64,000 bases of DNA from Flavobacterium pectinovorum (GTDB taxonomy: Bacteria; Bacteroidota; Bacteroidia; Flavobacteriales; Flavobacteriaceae). The stretch lies in assembly GCF_900142715.1 (NCBI RefSeq), contig NZ_FRBX01000003.1, positions 186,001-250,000 on the forward strand, in the 5' to 3' direction. Shown in pieces: positions 51,149 to 59,837 of this stretch (positions are counted from its first letter, which is position 1; each line of letters begins with the position of its first letter). The position numbers and the translations under genes are program-made. The notes under the pieces were generated by a model. It saw only the letters and a list, made by a program, of their open reading frames with translations, was not told where the DNA came from and searched no databases.

Positions 51149-51937
51149 TTATAAATTTAAATTCTGAAAAATAAATTCATCGTCAAAATGTTCCTGAAAA
51201 TAAGAAGTTAATTTTGATGTATTTTTCACTACCTCGCCAATGACAATAATGGCCGGCGAAGAAATTTTATTTTCTGATACCAATTTAGCAATTGAACTGA
51301 TAGTTCCAACCACTTTTTGTTCCGTATTTTTTGTTCCGTTTTGAATAATAGCAATTGGCAAATCATCCGTTCTGTTTTCTTTATAAATAGAAATAATTTC
51401 TTCTAATTTATGCATTCCCATCAAAATAACTACGGTCGCAGCCGATTTTGAAGCCAAATGAATGTCTTTAGACAATTTATGATTTGAAGTTGTTCCGGTA
51501 ATTACCCAAAAACTTTCTGCAATCTGGCGTTGCGTTAAACTAATTCCAACCGAAGCCGGAACGCCCAAAGCAGATGAAATTCCGGGAACAATGGCTGTTT
51601 CCAGACCAAATTTTTCTACATATTCAATTTCTTCACTTCCTCTTCCAAAAATAAAAGGATCGCCGCCTTTTAAGCGAACGACATGGCCATAACGATTGGC
51701 CATTGACACAATCAATTCGTTAATCTGGTCCTGCGTGTAAGCATGACAACCCAAACGTTTGCCTACAAAAACAATTTCTGCTTTTGTCGCATATTGCAAT
51801 AATTCTTCGTTTACCAGTGCGTCGTACAAAACCACATCGGCATTTTCTAAGGCTTTAATTGCTTTTAAAGTAATCAATTCAGCGTCACCGGGACCTGCGC
51901 CTACAATCGTTAATTTTGGTGTTTTTGAATTTCGCAT
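51149..51937 (-). CDS. cobA: Uroporphyrinogen-III C-methyltransferase
   Basis: A 262-aa SUMT. Features: LTIVGAGPGDAELITLKAIK, VLYDALVNEELL, GDPFIFGRGSEEIEYV and VPGISSALGVPASVGISLTQ. It makes precorrin-2, precursor of siroheme for NirB. The usual CysG N-terminal dehydrogenase/ferrochelatase part is absent and must be encoded elsewhere. It is placed between mobA and moaD, joining siroheme and Moco supply in one operon. Confidence 0.95.
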   Translation of the reverse strand: MRNSKTPKLTIVGAGPGDAELITLKAIKALENADVVLYDALVNEELLQYATKAEIVFVGKRLGCHAYTQDQINELIVSMANRYGHVVRLKGGDPFIFGRGSEEIEYVEKFGLETAIVPGISSALGVPASVGISLTQRQIAESFWVITGTTSNHKLSKDIHLASKSAATVVILMGMHKLEEIISIYKENRTDDLPIAIIQNGTKNTEQKVVGTISSIAKLVSENKISSPAIIVIGEVVKNTSKLTSYFQEHFDDEFIFQNLNL

Positions 51938-51942
51938 AACTT

Positions 51943-52515
51943 TTAACTTAAATTGATATTCAGATCGTTTAATTCGTCTGCCGAATTAATATTAGTTAAA
52001 TGAAAGTTTTCACTTTCGTCAATTTTGATAATCTGATGCGGAACATTCGCTATTAGATTCATCATTTTTAAATCGTCGTTATCAATTGCGCTTTTGATAA
52101 CAGGCAATACTTTCTTTGAATAAATTCCGATTAACGGATGCATTCTGCTCTCTGAGGCAAAAACCGAAATTTCGGCTTCATCATTCTGTTTTGATATTAA
52201 TTCCGACAATAATTCGGTTGAAATTAATGGAATATCACAACTTAAAATCAAATTAAATTCAGATTCAGAATTCGATAGTGCTGTGTAAATTCCTCCCAAC
52301 GGACCTTTATCTGTAACAATATCCGGTATTTTTGTATAGGGCAAATAATCGTATTCTTTTGTATTTGTAATTAATGTAATATTATCTGTAATAGGCAAAA
52401 TTGCCTGAATTATATGTTCTATAAACGGTTTATTCTGAAACAAAACCAATCCTTTCTCTGACTGCATTCGAGAACTTTTTCCTCCGCAAAGAATAAAAAC
52501 TTTTAATGTTTCCAT
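51943..52515 (-). CDS. mobA: Molybdenum cofactor guanylyltransferase
   Basis: A 190-aa nucleotidyltransferase with the signature VFILCGGKSSRMQSEKGLV, the GPLGGIYTALSNS segment and LSCDIPLIS metal site. It attaches GMP to Mo-molybdopterin to form the bis-MGD cofactor that both nitrate reductases in this window need. First gene of the mobA-cobA-moaD-moeB run; upstream is a repeat-rich stretch. Confidence 0.93.
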   Translation of the reverse strand: METLKVFILCGGKSSRMQSEKGLVLFQNKPFIEHIIQAILPITDNITLITNTKEYDYLPYTKIPDIVTDKGPLGGIYTALSNSESEFNLILSCDIPLISTELLSELISKQNDEAEISVFASESRMHPLIGIYSKKVLPVIKSAIDNDDLKMMNLIANVPHQIIKIDESENFHLTNINSADELNDLNINLS

Positions 52516-52562
52516 GGCTTTTTTTGTTTCAGGTTATTTTTGTTTCAGGTTTCAGGTTTTGC

Positions 52563-52760
52563 CAATCTTTGTCCCGACGGTTGAAACCGGCGGCTATGTT
52601 TATATAACATTTCTTTCATCTACTTTTAACATTGCCAGAGGTTTCAACCTCGGGAAGCATATCGTTGTTCATTTATCCCCAACGGTTGAAACCGTTGGCT
52701 ATGTTCCTAGCATTTCTTTTAATCGTTTTTCAGACATAGCGCGCGGTTTCAACCGTGGAG
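52563..52760. repeat. Hairpin repeats of the GGTTGAAACC family
   Basis: GACGGTTGAAACCGGCGGCT, AGAGGTTTCAACCTCGGGAA, AACGGTTGAAACCGTTGGCT and CGCGGTTTCAACCGTGGAGT appear in succession, each a short palindrome. Related to 39897-40110. Fills most of the gap between the divergently placed mobA and TSUP genes' ends. Confidence 0.7.
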
Positions 52761-52793
52761 TCCGTTATGTATATTTACATTCAATTTTCAATT

Positions 52794-53540
52794 TTACGGA
52801 AAAATCAATTTTATGCTTGCCATTAAAATTACTGCTCCTAAAACCATTTTTAATGTTCTGTTTGAAAATTTACCACTTCCGTAAAATCCACCCAAAATTC
52901 CTCCTACAACTGCAATCGGAACTAAATAAAAACTCTCCATCGGAACTGTTTTTCCTCCTAAAAAGAAACCCAGCATTCCTGCAAATGAATTTACAAAAAT
53001 GAACAAACTCGAAATAGCTGCCGATTCTTTTACCGAAGCCCATCCTAAAAATAATAAAATCGGACTCAGGATAATTCCGCCGCCAATTCCTAACATTCCG
53101 GATAATAAACCAATTGCAAAACCTATTGCTAGTGCAAAAGGCAACTTTATTTCTACTGCTTCTTTTTCTTTAAAATTAAAAATACCAAACAATCTAAGTG
53201 CTGCAAAAACTAATACAATTCCTAAAATGATCTTATAAATTGTATTATCTAAAGTTATAAAACCACCAATAAATGCGGCCGGAACTGACGCTATTGCAAA
53301 AGGATAAAAAAGTTTTGGTTTGAAATAATTCATTCTGTAATAAAAGAAAAATGAAATACTCGAAACAAACAAGTTTAAAAGCAATGCCGAAGGTTTCATA
53401 ATGGCCACCGGAAAAGCAAAAATCGTCATCAAAGCCAAATATCCAGATGCACCGCCGTGCCCAACACTAGAGTATAAAAATGCAATCACGATTAAAGCAA
53501 AGCTGAACAGAAGAATATTTTCGGAACTAAGGAGATTCAT
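52794..53540 (-). CDS. TSUP-family (TauE/SafE) membrane permease
   Basis: A 248-aa inner-membrane protein with about eight TM helices. The two TSUP repeats show SVGHGGASGYLALMTIFAFP and GMLGIGGGIILSPILLFLGW. The family exports sulfite, sulfonates or related anions. Surrounded by Moco and nitrate genes, it could carry nitrite, sulfite, sulfate or molybdate; the sequence does not say. Confidence 0.88.
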   Translation of the reverse strand: MNLLSSENILLFSFALIVIAFLYSSVGHGGASGYLALMTIFAFPVAIMKPSALLLNLFVSSISFFFYYRMNYFKPKLFYPFAIASVPAAFIGGFITLDNTIYKIILGIVLVFAALRLFGIFNFKEKEAVEIKLPFALAIGFAIGLLSGMLGIGGGIILSPILLFLGWASVKESAAISSLFIFVNSFAGMLGFFLGGKTVPMESFYLVPIAVVGGILGGFYGSGKFSNRTLKMVLGAVILMASIKLIFP

Positions 53541-53663
53541 TTATATTATGTTTCAGGTTTATTTTTGTTTCAAGTTTCAAGTTTGATATGTTTTATTTTA
53601 CATACCGCATTTTACAATTCATATTCAATTATCTTATTTTCAAATTATCTCAATTATCTAATT

Positions 53664-54836
53664 CTAATTTATTGGCAGCAAAGTCACCTGTTCATCTTTT
53701 TTTAGCGATTCTTTGTCATGCGGCACAATCAATAAACTATTAGCTATAGCAAAGGTATTTAACATTGCTGAACTTTGGCCTTCCAGAATTGTTACATTGG
53801 TTTCGTCGTAAAGCGCCTTTAGGAATAATGTTTTTCCAGTTGTATTTATAAATCCTGTATTCAATTTTCGAACCAGTTTTGGTAAATGAATATCCGAAAA
53901 TCCCATCCTGTTTTTAATTGCCGGATATACATAAATATAAAAATTAGTTAGCGATGAAGCGGGATTCCCTGGCAAAGCAAATACTAATGTTTCATTTTTT
54001 GAACCAAAAAACATTGGCTTTCCGGGTTTTTGATTAATTTTATAAAATAGCTCTTGTACTCCGTTTTCTAATAATGCTTCTTTTACAAAATCATAATCTC
54101 CAACAGAAATTCCACCGGAAATTAAAACAATATCAAATTTTGGAAGAATATTTTTTAAGGCTTTTTTCGTTGCTTTAAGATTATCTTTTACTTTAAAACT
54201 TTTCACTTTTTTAATTCCGATAGTCTGAAGAGCTGCCTGAAGCATTACCGAATTACTTTCGTAAATTTTTCCTTTTGGCAATTCCTTACCTGCTTTTACC
54301 AATTCATTACCTGTTACTAAAATAGCAACTTTAGGTTTTTTATAGACTTCAACTTCTGTAATTCCCAAACACGCTAAAAAGCCAATTGCAGCTGGTGTAA
54401 TCAAAGTATTGGCTTCAAAAACAACATCTTCTTTTACTATTTGTTCTCCTTTTGCCCTAACATTTGTAAATTGTTTCGGCATTTTGGTAATCAAAATTGA
54501 GTTTTCGTTTGCCATAACATGTTCCTGCATTACAACAGTGTCAGCATCTTTAGGAACAAAAGCTCCGGTAAAAATACGTACGGCTTCATTTTCTTTTAAT
54601 TTTATATCAGTATGATCTCCTGCCTGCGAAATACCAATTACGTCATATTGATGTTTTTCGCTGTGAATAAAAGCGTAACCATCCATTGCAGATTGTCGAA
54701 AAGGCGGCATATTGATTGGCGAATAAATCGTTTCGGCCAAAATATATCCTAATGCCTTCTGCACTGAAATTTTTTGAACTGGCATTGTAGTGCTGTTCTC
54801 TGCAATAATTGATAAGGCTTGTTCGACTTGAATCAT
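53664..54836 (-). CDS. moeA: Molybdopterin molybdenumtransferase
   Basis: A 390-aa protein read from ATG at 54836 (MIQVEQALSI). The 8-codon longer reading from 54860 would begin almost at the transcription start predicted from the -7 box. MoeA features: PPFRQSAMDGYAFI, RIFTGAFVPKDADTVVMQEH, GKIYESNSVMLQAAL, LISGGISVGDYDFVKEAL, FALPGNPASSLTNFYIYV. It ligates molybdate to adenylated molybdopterin. Its promoter carries the same inverted repeat as nirB, nasA and narK. Confidence 0.95.
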   Translation of the reverse strand: MIQVEQALSIIAENSTTMPVQKISVQKALGYILAETIYSPINMPPFRQSAMDGYAFIHSEKHQYDVIGISQAGDHTDIKLKENEAVRIFTGAFVPKDADTVVMQEHVMANENSILITKMPKQFTNVRAKGEQIVKEDVVFEANTLITPAAIGFLACLGITEVEVYKKPKVAILVTGNELVKAGKELPKGKIYESNSVMLQAALQTIGIKKVKSFKVKDNLKATKKALKNILPKFDIVLISGGISVGDYDFVKEALLENGVQELFYKINQKPGKPMFFGSKNETLVFALPGNPASSLTNFYIYVYPAIKNRMGFSDIHLPKLVRKLNTGFINTTGKTLFLKALYDETNVTILEGQSSAMLNTFAIANSLLIVPHDKESLKKDEQVTLLPIN

Positions 54837-54871
54837 GGCTGCTATTTTATAGACAAGCAAAATACTTATTG

Positions 54872-54892
54872 CAAATATAAGTATTTTTACTT
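54872..54892 (-). promoter_or_regulatory. moeA promoter with AAGTA-N4-TACTT motif
   Basis: Read on the minus strand: AAGTA (54892-54888), AAAA, TACTT (54883-54879), then -7 box TATATTTG (54879-54872). It matches nirB in sequence and register; ATG follows 36 bases on. A further TACTTATT is at 54863-54870. Confidence 0.65.
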
Positions 54893-55004
54893 AGTTTTAT
54901 TAATTAATAATCTAAAATTTAAAAAGATTATAAATTTAAGCTTAATTCTTCTAATTCTTTTAGAAAAACCAATCAAATAGCTTTCACATGTTATTTAAAT
55001 CAAA

Positions 55005-55253
55005 TTACTTGTTTTGGAAATTTCCTTTGGGAAGATAATACAGCCAGGAAAATCCAATAAAAAATAAAATCGCAGATGCTACAAACGCTGGTAACAGGAT
55101 CTCTTTATTATTTTCTAATGCGTTGTTTAACGATGCATATAACAACCAAATCTGAATACTGACATTTAAAATTAAAATAAAAATAAGTGTCGAAAGTATA
55201 TTATTCAGCTTATTGGGATTTACACGATTCTGACTTCTTCTAAAAGTACTCAT
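55005..55253 (-). CDS. Small two-helix membrane protein
   Basis: An 82-aa protein with TM segments about 20-41 (ILSTLIFILILNVSIQIWLL) and 52-72 (ILLPAFVASAILFFIGFSWL). The basic N terminus suggests both ends are cytoplasmic. Last gene of the membrane nitrate-reductase operon, 21 bases after the Rieske gene. Similar small proteins accompany Rieske-containing complexes as anchors; DUF6755 is a possible family, not confirmed. Confidence 0.7.
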   Translation of the reverse strand: MSTFRRSQNRVNPNKLNNILSTLIFILILNVSIQIWLLYASLNNALENNKEILLPAFVASAILFFIGFSWLYYLPKGNFQNK

Positions 55254-55274
55254 GATAATTGTTTTTAGTTGATA

Positions 55275-55787
55275 TTAGCTTTCTTTTTCCTGAATCATTG
55301 CTTTTACATAAACGGCATTTTCTTTAAAAAATACTTCTAGTTGTGGCAAAGCTCTTGGCGGTGGTCCGGCAATTACATCGCCGGTCATGGCATCAAATGA
55401 TCCTTCGTGGCACGGACAATGTATAATTCCGGTTCCGGGTTTATAAAAAACAGAACAGGATAAGTGCGTGCATTTTTGTTCGTAAGCTCTAAAATCGCCA
55501 CTTTCGAGATGTATCAAAATATACGGAATTGTACTTCCTTCGATTACAAAACCTCTTGTTCCTCCTACCGGAATTTCGTTTTTATCACAAATAAAATGTT
55601 CACCCTGCACGCTTTCTTTTGGCAATAAATAAGCTTTGGCGGCAACAAATCCGCTTCCTATCATTAATCCTCCCGAAACAAAAGTCAGGAATTTAGCAAA
55701 ATCACGTCGGCTTACTTGTGTTGATTCCTGCTTTTGTATTGGGAAATCTTTTTTCCAGTTTTGATTTAAATTATCTTCTTTTGACAT
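55275..55787 (-). CDS. Rieske [2Fe-2S] protein with Tat signal
   Basis: A 170-aa protein. SRRDFAKFLTF followed by a hydrophobic run (about 33-52) is a twin-arginine signal-anchor. Cluster ligands Cys106/His108 (CTHLSC) and Cys124/His127 (CPCHEGS) are complete, and Cys111 and Cys126 can form the disulfide typical of high-potential bc1/b6f Rieske proteins. GPPPRALP is the conserved Pro loop. It would sit on the outer face of the inner membrane and take electrons from a quinol. It lies 11 bases after the ferredoxin subunit gene. Confidence 0.92.
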   Translation of the reverse strand: MSKEDNLNQNWKKDFPIQKQESTQVSRRDFAKFLTFVSGGLMIGSGFVAAKAYLLPKESVQGEHFICDKNEIPVGGTRGFVIEGSTIPYILIHLESGDFRAYEQKCTHLSCSVFYKPGTGIIHCPCHEGSFDAMTGDVIAGPPPRALPQLEVFFKENAVYVKAMIQEKES

Positions 55788-55798
55788 GGATTTAGATT

Positions 55799-56368
55799 TT
55801 AATATATTCTTAATTCATTACTGCCTTTTGGCATCATAATATTTACTTTGGTTTTTACGGTTTCCTGTCCAAAAATGAACGTATTAATTGGCGTACTATT
55901 AGGTCTCATTTCTTCAATTTGTTCTCTTGTACCGTAAAATAATGCTCCACTTGGACAAACTGTGGCGCACATTGGTTTTTTACCAACGCTTGTTCTGTCG
56001 TAACACATGGTGCATTTCATCATTAAATCGTATTCTTCCATTTTTTTAGGAACCCCAAACGGACATGCCATAACACAATTCGAACAGCCAATACATCTTT
56101 CGGTATTTGCTGTGTGGACAACACCAAATTCATCTTGCGAAATAGCATCAGCGGGACAAACATTTGCACAAACTGGATCTTCGCAATGCATACAAACCTG
56201 TACTGTTGTTTGAATTGTTGAGGAACGCTCGACATAATTCACGCTAATTAGTGATTCCTGACCGTTTGTTTCACATTCTGCACAAGCCATTTCACAGGCT
56301 TTACAGCCAATACAGCGCTGCAGATCTACAAAAAACTCTTCATTTCTATTAAAATTAGTCAAGTTCAT
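55799..56368 (-). CDS. Four-cluster [4Fe-4S] ferredoxin subunit (DmsB/NrfC-like)
   Basis: A 189-aa electron-transfer subunit with four complete cysteine quartets: 19/22/25/29, 59/62/67/71, 92/95/98/102 and 119/122/134/138. All four would hold [4Fe-4S] clusters, unlike NarH, which has one [3Fe-4S]. No Tat signal, so cytoplasmic side. It links the membrane components to the molybdenum subunit encoded 17 bases upstream. Confidence 0.93.
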   Translation of the reverse strand: MNLTNFNRNEEFFVDLQRCIGCKACEMACAECETNGQESLISVNYVERSSTIQTTVQVCMHCEDPVCANVCPADAISQDEFGVVHTANTERCIGCSNCVMACPFGVPKKMEEYDLMMKCTMCYDRTSVGKKPMCATVCPSGALFYGTREQIEEMRPNSTPINTFIFGQETVKTKVNIMMPKGSNELRIY

Positions 56369-56385
56369 ATTGTTATTTTTATAGA

Positions 56386-58602
56386 TTAAACACTTGCATA
56401 AGCTTCTGATTCTTTAGATGGCGGTGCTATTTCCTTCAAAGGATCTAATAAACAGGCACAAACTTTAAACTCAGGTATTTTAGAAATTGGATCTAATGTT
56501 CCCGGCGTTAACTGATTGGCTGATTTCGCACCCGGCCAATGATAGGGTATAAAAACAGTATCTTTTCGAATTGTTTCTACAATATTTGCGGGAAAAATTC
56601 CTTCTCCTCTTCTTGTTGCAACTCGTACTAATTCTCTTTGTTTTATGCCATATTTTGCTGCCAATTCGGGGTGAATTTCCAGCATTGGTTCCGGAAATTG
56701 ATCTACTAGTTTTCCTATTCTACGGGTTTGTGTGCCGCTTAAATATTGCGAAACCACACGACCTGTTGTTAAGGTTATAGGATATTCATCATCTGTAACT
56801 TCACCGGGAAGCTTGTATGGCGCAGGATTAAAATGTGCTTTTCCGTCTGGGGTTTTAAACTTTTTATCTTCCCATAATCTTGGGGTTCCCGGATGATCAT
56901 CTGTAGGACAAGGCCAAAAAACGCCCATATTGTCTTCTACTTTTTTATAGGATATTCCAAAATAATCTGCTGTTCCGCCTTTTGAAGCAACACGCAATTC
57001 ATTAAATATTGCTTCGCTATCATTGTATGTAAATTTATCTTCTTCGCCCAATCGTTTGGCTATTTCTAATAATATGGAAGTATCTGTTCTGGCTTCTCCA
57101 GGAGGTGTAACAGCCTGACGAATTCTAATTACGCGACCTTCTGCAGATGTTGTTGTTCCTTCTTCTTCTTCCTGTAAAGATCCTGCTAAAACAATATCTG
57201 CATGGCGGGCAGTTTCGTTTAGGAAGAAATCAATACAAACATAAAACTCCAGTTTTTCGAGAGCGGATCTTACATAATTGTTATTTGGCAAAGACACCAA
57301 TGGATTAAAACAAATCGATATTAATCCTTTGATTTCATCTCTGTGAATGGCTTCTATAATTTCATAAGCAGTCAGGCCTTTGCCGGGCATATCTTTTTCA
57401 TCAATTCCCCAAACCTCAGAGATATATTTTCTGTGTTCCGGATTTTCGATATCACGATTTCCCGGCAATTGATCGCATTTATGTCCGTGTTCTCTTCCTC
57501 CTTGTCCGTTTCCTTGTCCTGTTATGGTTCCGTAGCCACAATAAGGTCTGCCAATTCTTCCAGTGGCAAGAACCAGATTAATACATCCTAAAACATTATC
57601 AACTCCTTTTGAGTGATGTTCGATTCCGCGGGCATGAAGTAAGAAGCTTGTTTTGGCTTTGCCCCATAATTCTGCAGCTTCTTGTATTTTATATTTATCG
57701 ATTCCCGTAATTTCTTCTGCCCATTCTAAGGTATAGTCTTTTACAGCATCAATTGTTTCCTGAAAACCTGATGTATAATTATCAATAAAATCATGATCAA
57801 GCATATCGTGATCTACCAGATATTTTAACATCGCACCGTACAAAGCAGAATCTGTTCCGGGTTTTACATCCAGATGAACATCGGCAGTTCTGGCTAACGG
57901 AATCATCCTTGGATCTATAACAATCAGTTTTGCTCCGCGATCTCTGGCTTTCCAGATCCAATGGGTTAACGTTGGAAAAGTCTCGCTGATATTGGCTCCG
58001 GCAACAATAATTACTTCTGCATATTCTAAATCAGAATAGTTGTTTGAGGCACGATCAAGTCCAAAAGCTTTTTTATTTCCTGCTCCGGCACTTACCATGC
58101 AAAGTCTTCCGTTATAATCCAGGTTTCTGGTTTTTAAGGCGACACGGGCAAATTTTCCAACCAAATAACTTTTTTCATTGGTTAGCGATACGCCGGATAA
58201 CATCGAAAAAGCATGTTTACCGTATTTTTCCTGAATTCTTTTTATTTCAGAGACGGTTTTGTCCATCGCTTCATCCCAGGTTGTTTTCTCGAAACCTTTT
58301 CCTTCTACTCTTTTTATTGGATGCAAAAGGCGGTCAGGATGATTATTTTGCAAATAGCGCTGAACTCCTTTTGGACATAAACGACCTTCATTAAAAGGAA
58401 ACTCCATCCAGGGTTCAAAACCTACTACTTTGTTATCTTTTACTGATAATTGAATACCACATTGCATTCCGCAAAAGCAACAATGTGTTTTTACCAATTT
58501 ATCGGGTTCATCTCTACCTTCGTAACCATCTTTTGGTGCATAATTTAAATGCGGACCAAAATCTTCAATAATCTTTTCAGTTGATACAGGTAATTTTGCC
58601 AT
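56386..58602 (-). CDS. Molybdopterin nitrate reductase catalytic subunit (NarB/NasA-like)
   Basis: A 738-aa bis-MGD enzyme. After a 40-residue extension the N-terminal [4Fe-4S] ligands are Cys41 (or 42), 44, 48 and 76; the Mo ligand is Cys168 in [36 protein letters not shown] and [13 protein letters not shown] are NasA/NarB/NapA-type cofactor-binding segments. No Tat signal, so it is cytoplasmic. It differs from the fused NasA at 41054 in lacking reductase domains, and is set in an operon with a ferredoxin subunit, Rieske protein, cytochrome b and transporters. Formate dehydrogenase-like activity is the main alternative. Confidence 0.9.
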   Translation of the reverse strand: MAKLPVSTEKIIEDFGPHLNYAPKDGYEGRDEPDKLVKTHCCFCGMQCGIQLSVKDNKVVGFEPWMEFPFNEGRLCPKGVQRYLQNNHPDRLLHPIKRVEGKGFEKTTWDEAMDKTVSEIKRIQEKYGKHAFSMLSGVSLTNEKSYLVGKFARVALKTRNLDYNGRLCMVSAGAGNKKAFGLDRASNNYSDLEYAEVIIVAGANISETFPTLTHWIWKARDRGAKLIVIDPRMIPLARTADVHLDVKPGTDSALYGAMLKYLVDHDMLDHDFIDNYTSGFQETIDAVKDYTLEWAEEITGIDKYKIQEAAELWGKAKTSFLLHARGIEHHSKGVDNVLGCINLVLATGRIGRPYCGYGTITGQGNGQGGREHGHKCDQLPGNRDIENPEHRKYISEVWGIDEKDMPGKGLTAYEIIEAIHRDEIKGLISICFNPLVSLPNNNYVRSALEKLEFYVCIDFFLNETARHADIVLAGSLQEEEEGTTTSAEGRVIRIRQAVTPPGEARTDTSILLEIAKRLGEEDKFTYNDSEAIFNELRVASKGGTADYFGISYKKVEDNMGVFWPCPTDDHPGTPRLWEDKKFKTPDGKAHFNPAPYKLPGEVTDDEYPITLTTGRVVSQYLSGTQTRRIGKLVDQFPEPMLEIHPELAAKYGIKQRELVRVATRRGEGIFPANIVETIRKDTVFIPYHWPGAKSANQLTPGTLDPISKIPEFKVCACLLDPLKEIAPPSKESEAYASV

Positions 58603-58617
58603 GTCTTTTTATTTTGT

Positions 58618-58752
58618 TTTGTTTCAGGTTTTGTTTTTTTGTTTCAAGTTTTTTTGTTTCAAGTTTCAAGTTCACACTTTGTGTAGACTTTAGTTTATAG
58701 ACAAGCTATAGTAACCTGAAACAAAAAAACTAAACTTAAAACCTGAAACTCT
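58618..58752. repeat. GTTTCAGG/GTTTCAAG inverted repeat
   Basis: Plus-strand GTTTCAGGTTTTG and GTTTCAAG copies on the left are matched by CCTGAAAC and ACCTGAAACT copies on the right. The same 8-base words recur at about 35847, 40127, 44588, 44856, 52528 and 53548. Lies within the operon, between the cytochrome b and catalytic subunit genes. Confidence 0.65.
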
Positions 58753-58757
58753 TTTTA

Positions 58758-59810
58758 TTATCCAAATAAGCTTCCGCCGCTTTCTAATCTTGCTTTTAAG
58801 TGTGCTTGCGCCAATCTTGATCTTTTTCCTTCGGGACTTAAATCGAGATGCGATGTTCCGTCTTCATGTGTAAAATCAAAACCTAATTGTTTAGTTACAA
58901 TTTTTAAATCGTCAATATGAAGTTGTGTTGCAAATTCTTCTCCGGTATGGGGACAAACTGCCATTCCTTTTTTTATTCCTTCTTTTTTATAAATATGCGC
59001 CCCAATTTGTCCCGGACGCTGAATGATGTGAAAGAATTTTCCAAACGGTATCCATATTAAAAACATGATTACTGTTACAGCATGAATTACGGCAAGAAAA
59101 TCATATGCAAATCCTTTCATGAACTGATACGAATAAGTAAGGCATAATCCGGTTACGGAAATCGCTATTAATAAAATCAACGGTAATAAATCGCCTTCAA
59201 AAGATTGGGTTGCAATTAATCCGGGATTTGTCAATCGTCTTCTTAAGTAATACACAGATCCAATTATAACCAGCCAGGAAGACCAGTTAAGAGCGTGAAA
59301 AATTAGAAATGCGAGAAAAGAGCCTATTGTAAAATCCATTATTTTGAAACCAAAAAAATGGGCTTCGTAAATAGAAATAGAATTAGGCGCCAATGTAAAA
59401 TGAATCCATCCAAATGTTAGCGGTATCGTAATTGCAAAAGCCGACATACAGCCCAAAGCGATACAAAAATGGGCAAACCATCTGTACTTACTTCTTGGAT
59501 AAATAAATTTTTGAACTACAATGTTCTCAACAGATTCTTTTCCTAAAAACCATACATGTTCAAAGATTTTTCCGGTAAACAAAAACTGGAAACTTCGTTT
59601 GAAATACATCCATGTTGGCGGACGCTGCAACCATACTGTATAACGATATACGATTCCGAAGAAGGCGAATACAGTTCCGAATAAATACGTAATTAATGCA
59701 GCGTCAAAATTTTGTAATTCTCTGGATCCGTAAAAAACCAATACAATAGTCAATACAGAAACCAGAGTTGCTATAAGTAACGCTTTGGTATTAAATGTTT
59801 TATTTTTCAT
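58758..59810 (-). CDS. NarI-like membrane cytochrome b subunit
   Basis: A 350-aa membrane protein with about six to seven TM helices. His243 and His261 are spaced 18 apart (FLAVIHAVTVIMFLIW to GKFFHIIQRPG), exactly as the NarI haem ligands His187/His205; His114 and His172 are further candidates. The C-terminal 85 residues are cytoplasmic (CPHTGEEFATQLHI). It probably oxidises menaquinol and passes electrons to the ferredoxin subunit. It lies 27 bases after the MFS gene and 155 bases before the catalytic subunit gene. Confidence 0.82.
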   Translation of the reverse strand: MKNKTFNTKALLIATLVSVLTIVLVFYGSRELQNFDAALITYLFGTVFAFFGIVYRYTVWLQRPPTWMYFKRSFQFLFTGKIFEHVWFLGKESVENIVVQKFIYPRSKYRWFAHFCIALGCMSAFAITIPLTFGWIHFTLAPNSISIYEAHFFGFKIMDFTIGSFLAFLIFHALNWSSWLVIIGSVYYLRRRLTNPGLIATQSFEGDLLPLILLIAISVTGLCLTYSYQFMKGFAYDFLAVIHAVTVIMFLIWIPFGKFFHIIQRPGQIGAHIYKKEGIKKGMAVCPHTGEEFATQLHIDDLKIVTKQLGFDFTHEDGTSHLDLSPEGKRSRLAQAHLKARLESGGSLFG

Positions 59811-59837
59811 CCTTAATTCATTTTAATGATTACTTAT

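Noticed and set aside
58044..58394. A 116-codon frame antisense to the nitrate reductase catalytic subunit
   Set aside because: Covers the conserved cofactor-binding region in the opposite sense; composition is Phe/Leu/Arg-rich and unlike neighbouring proteins.
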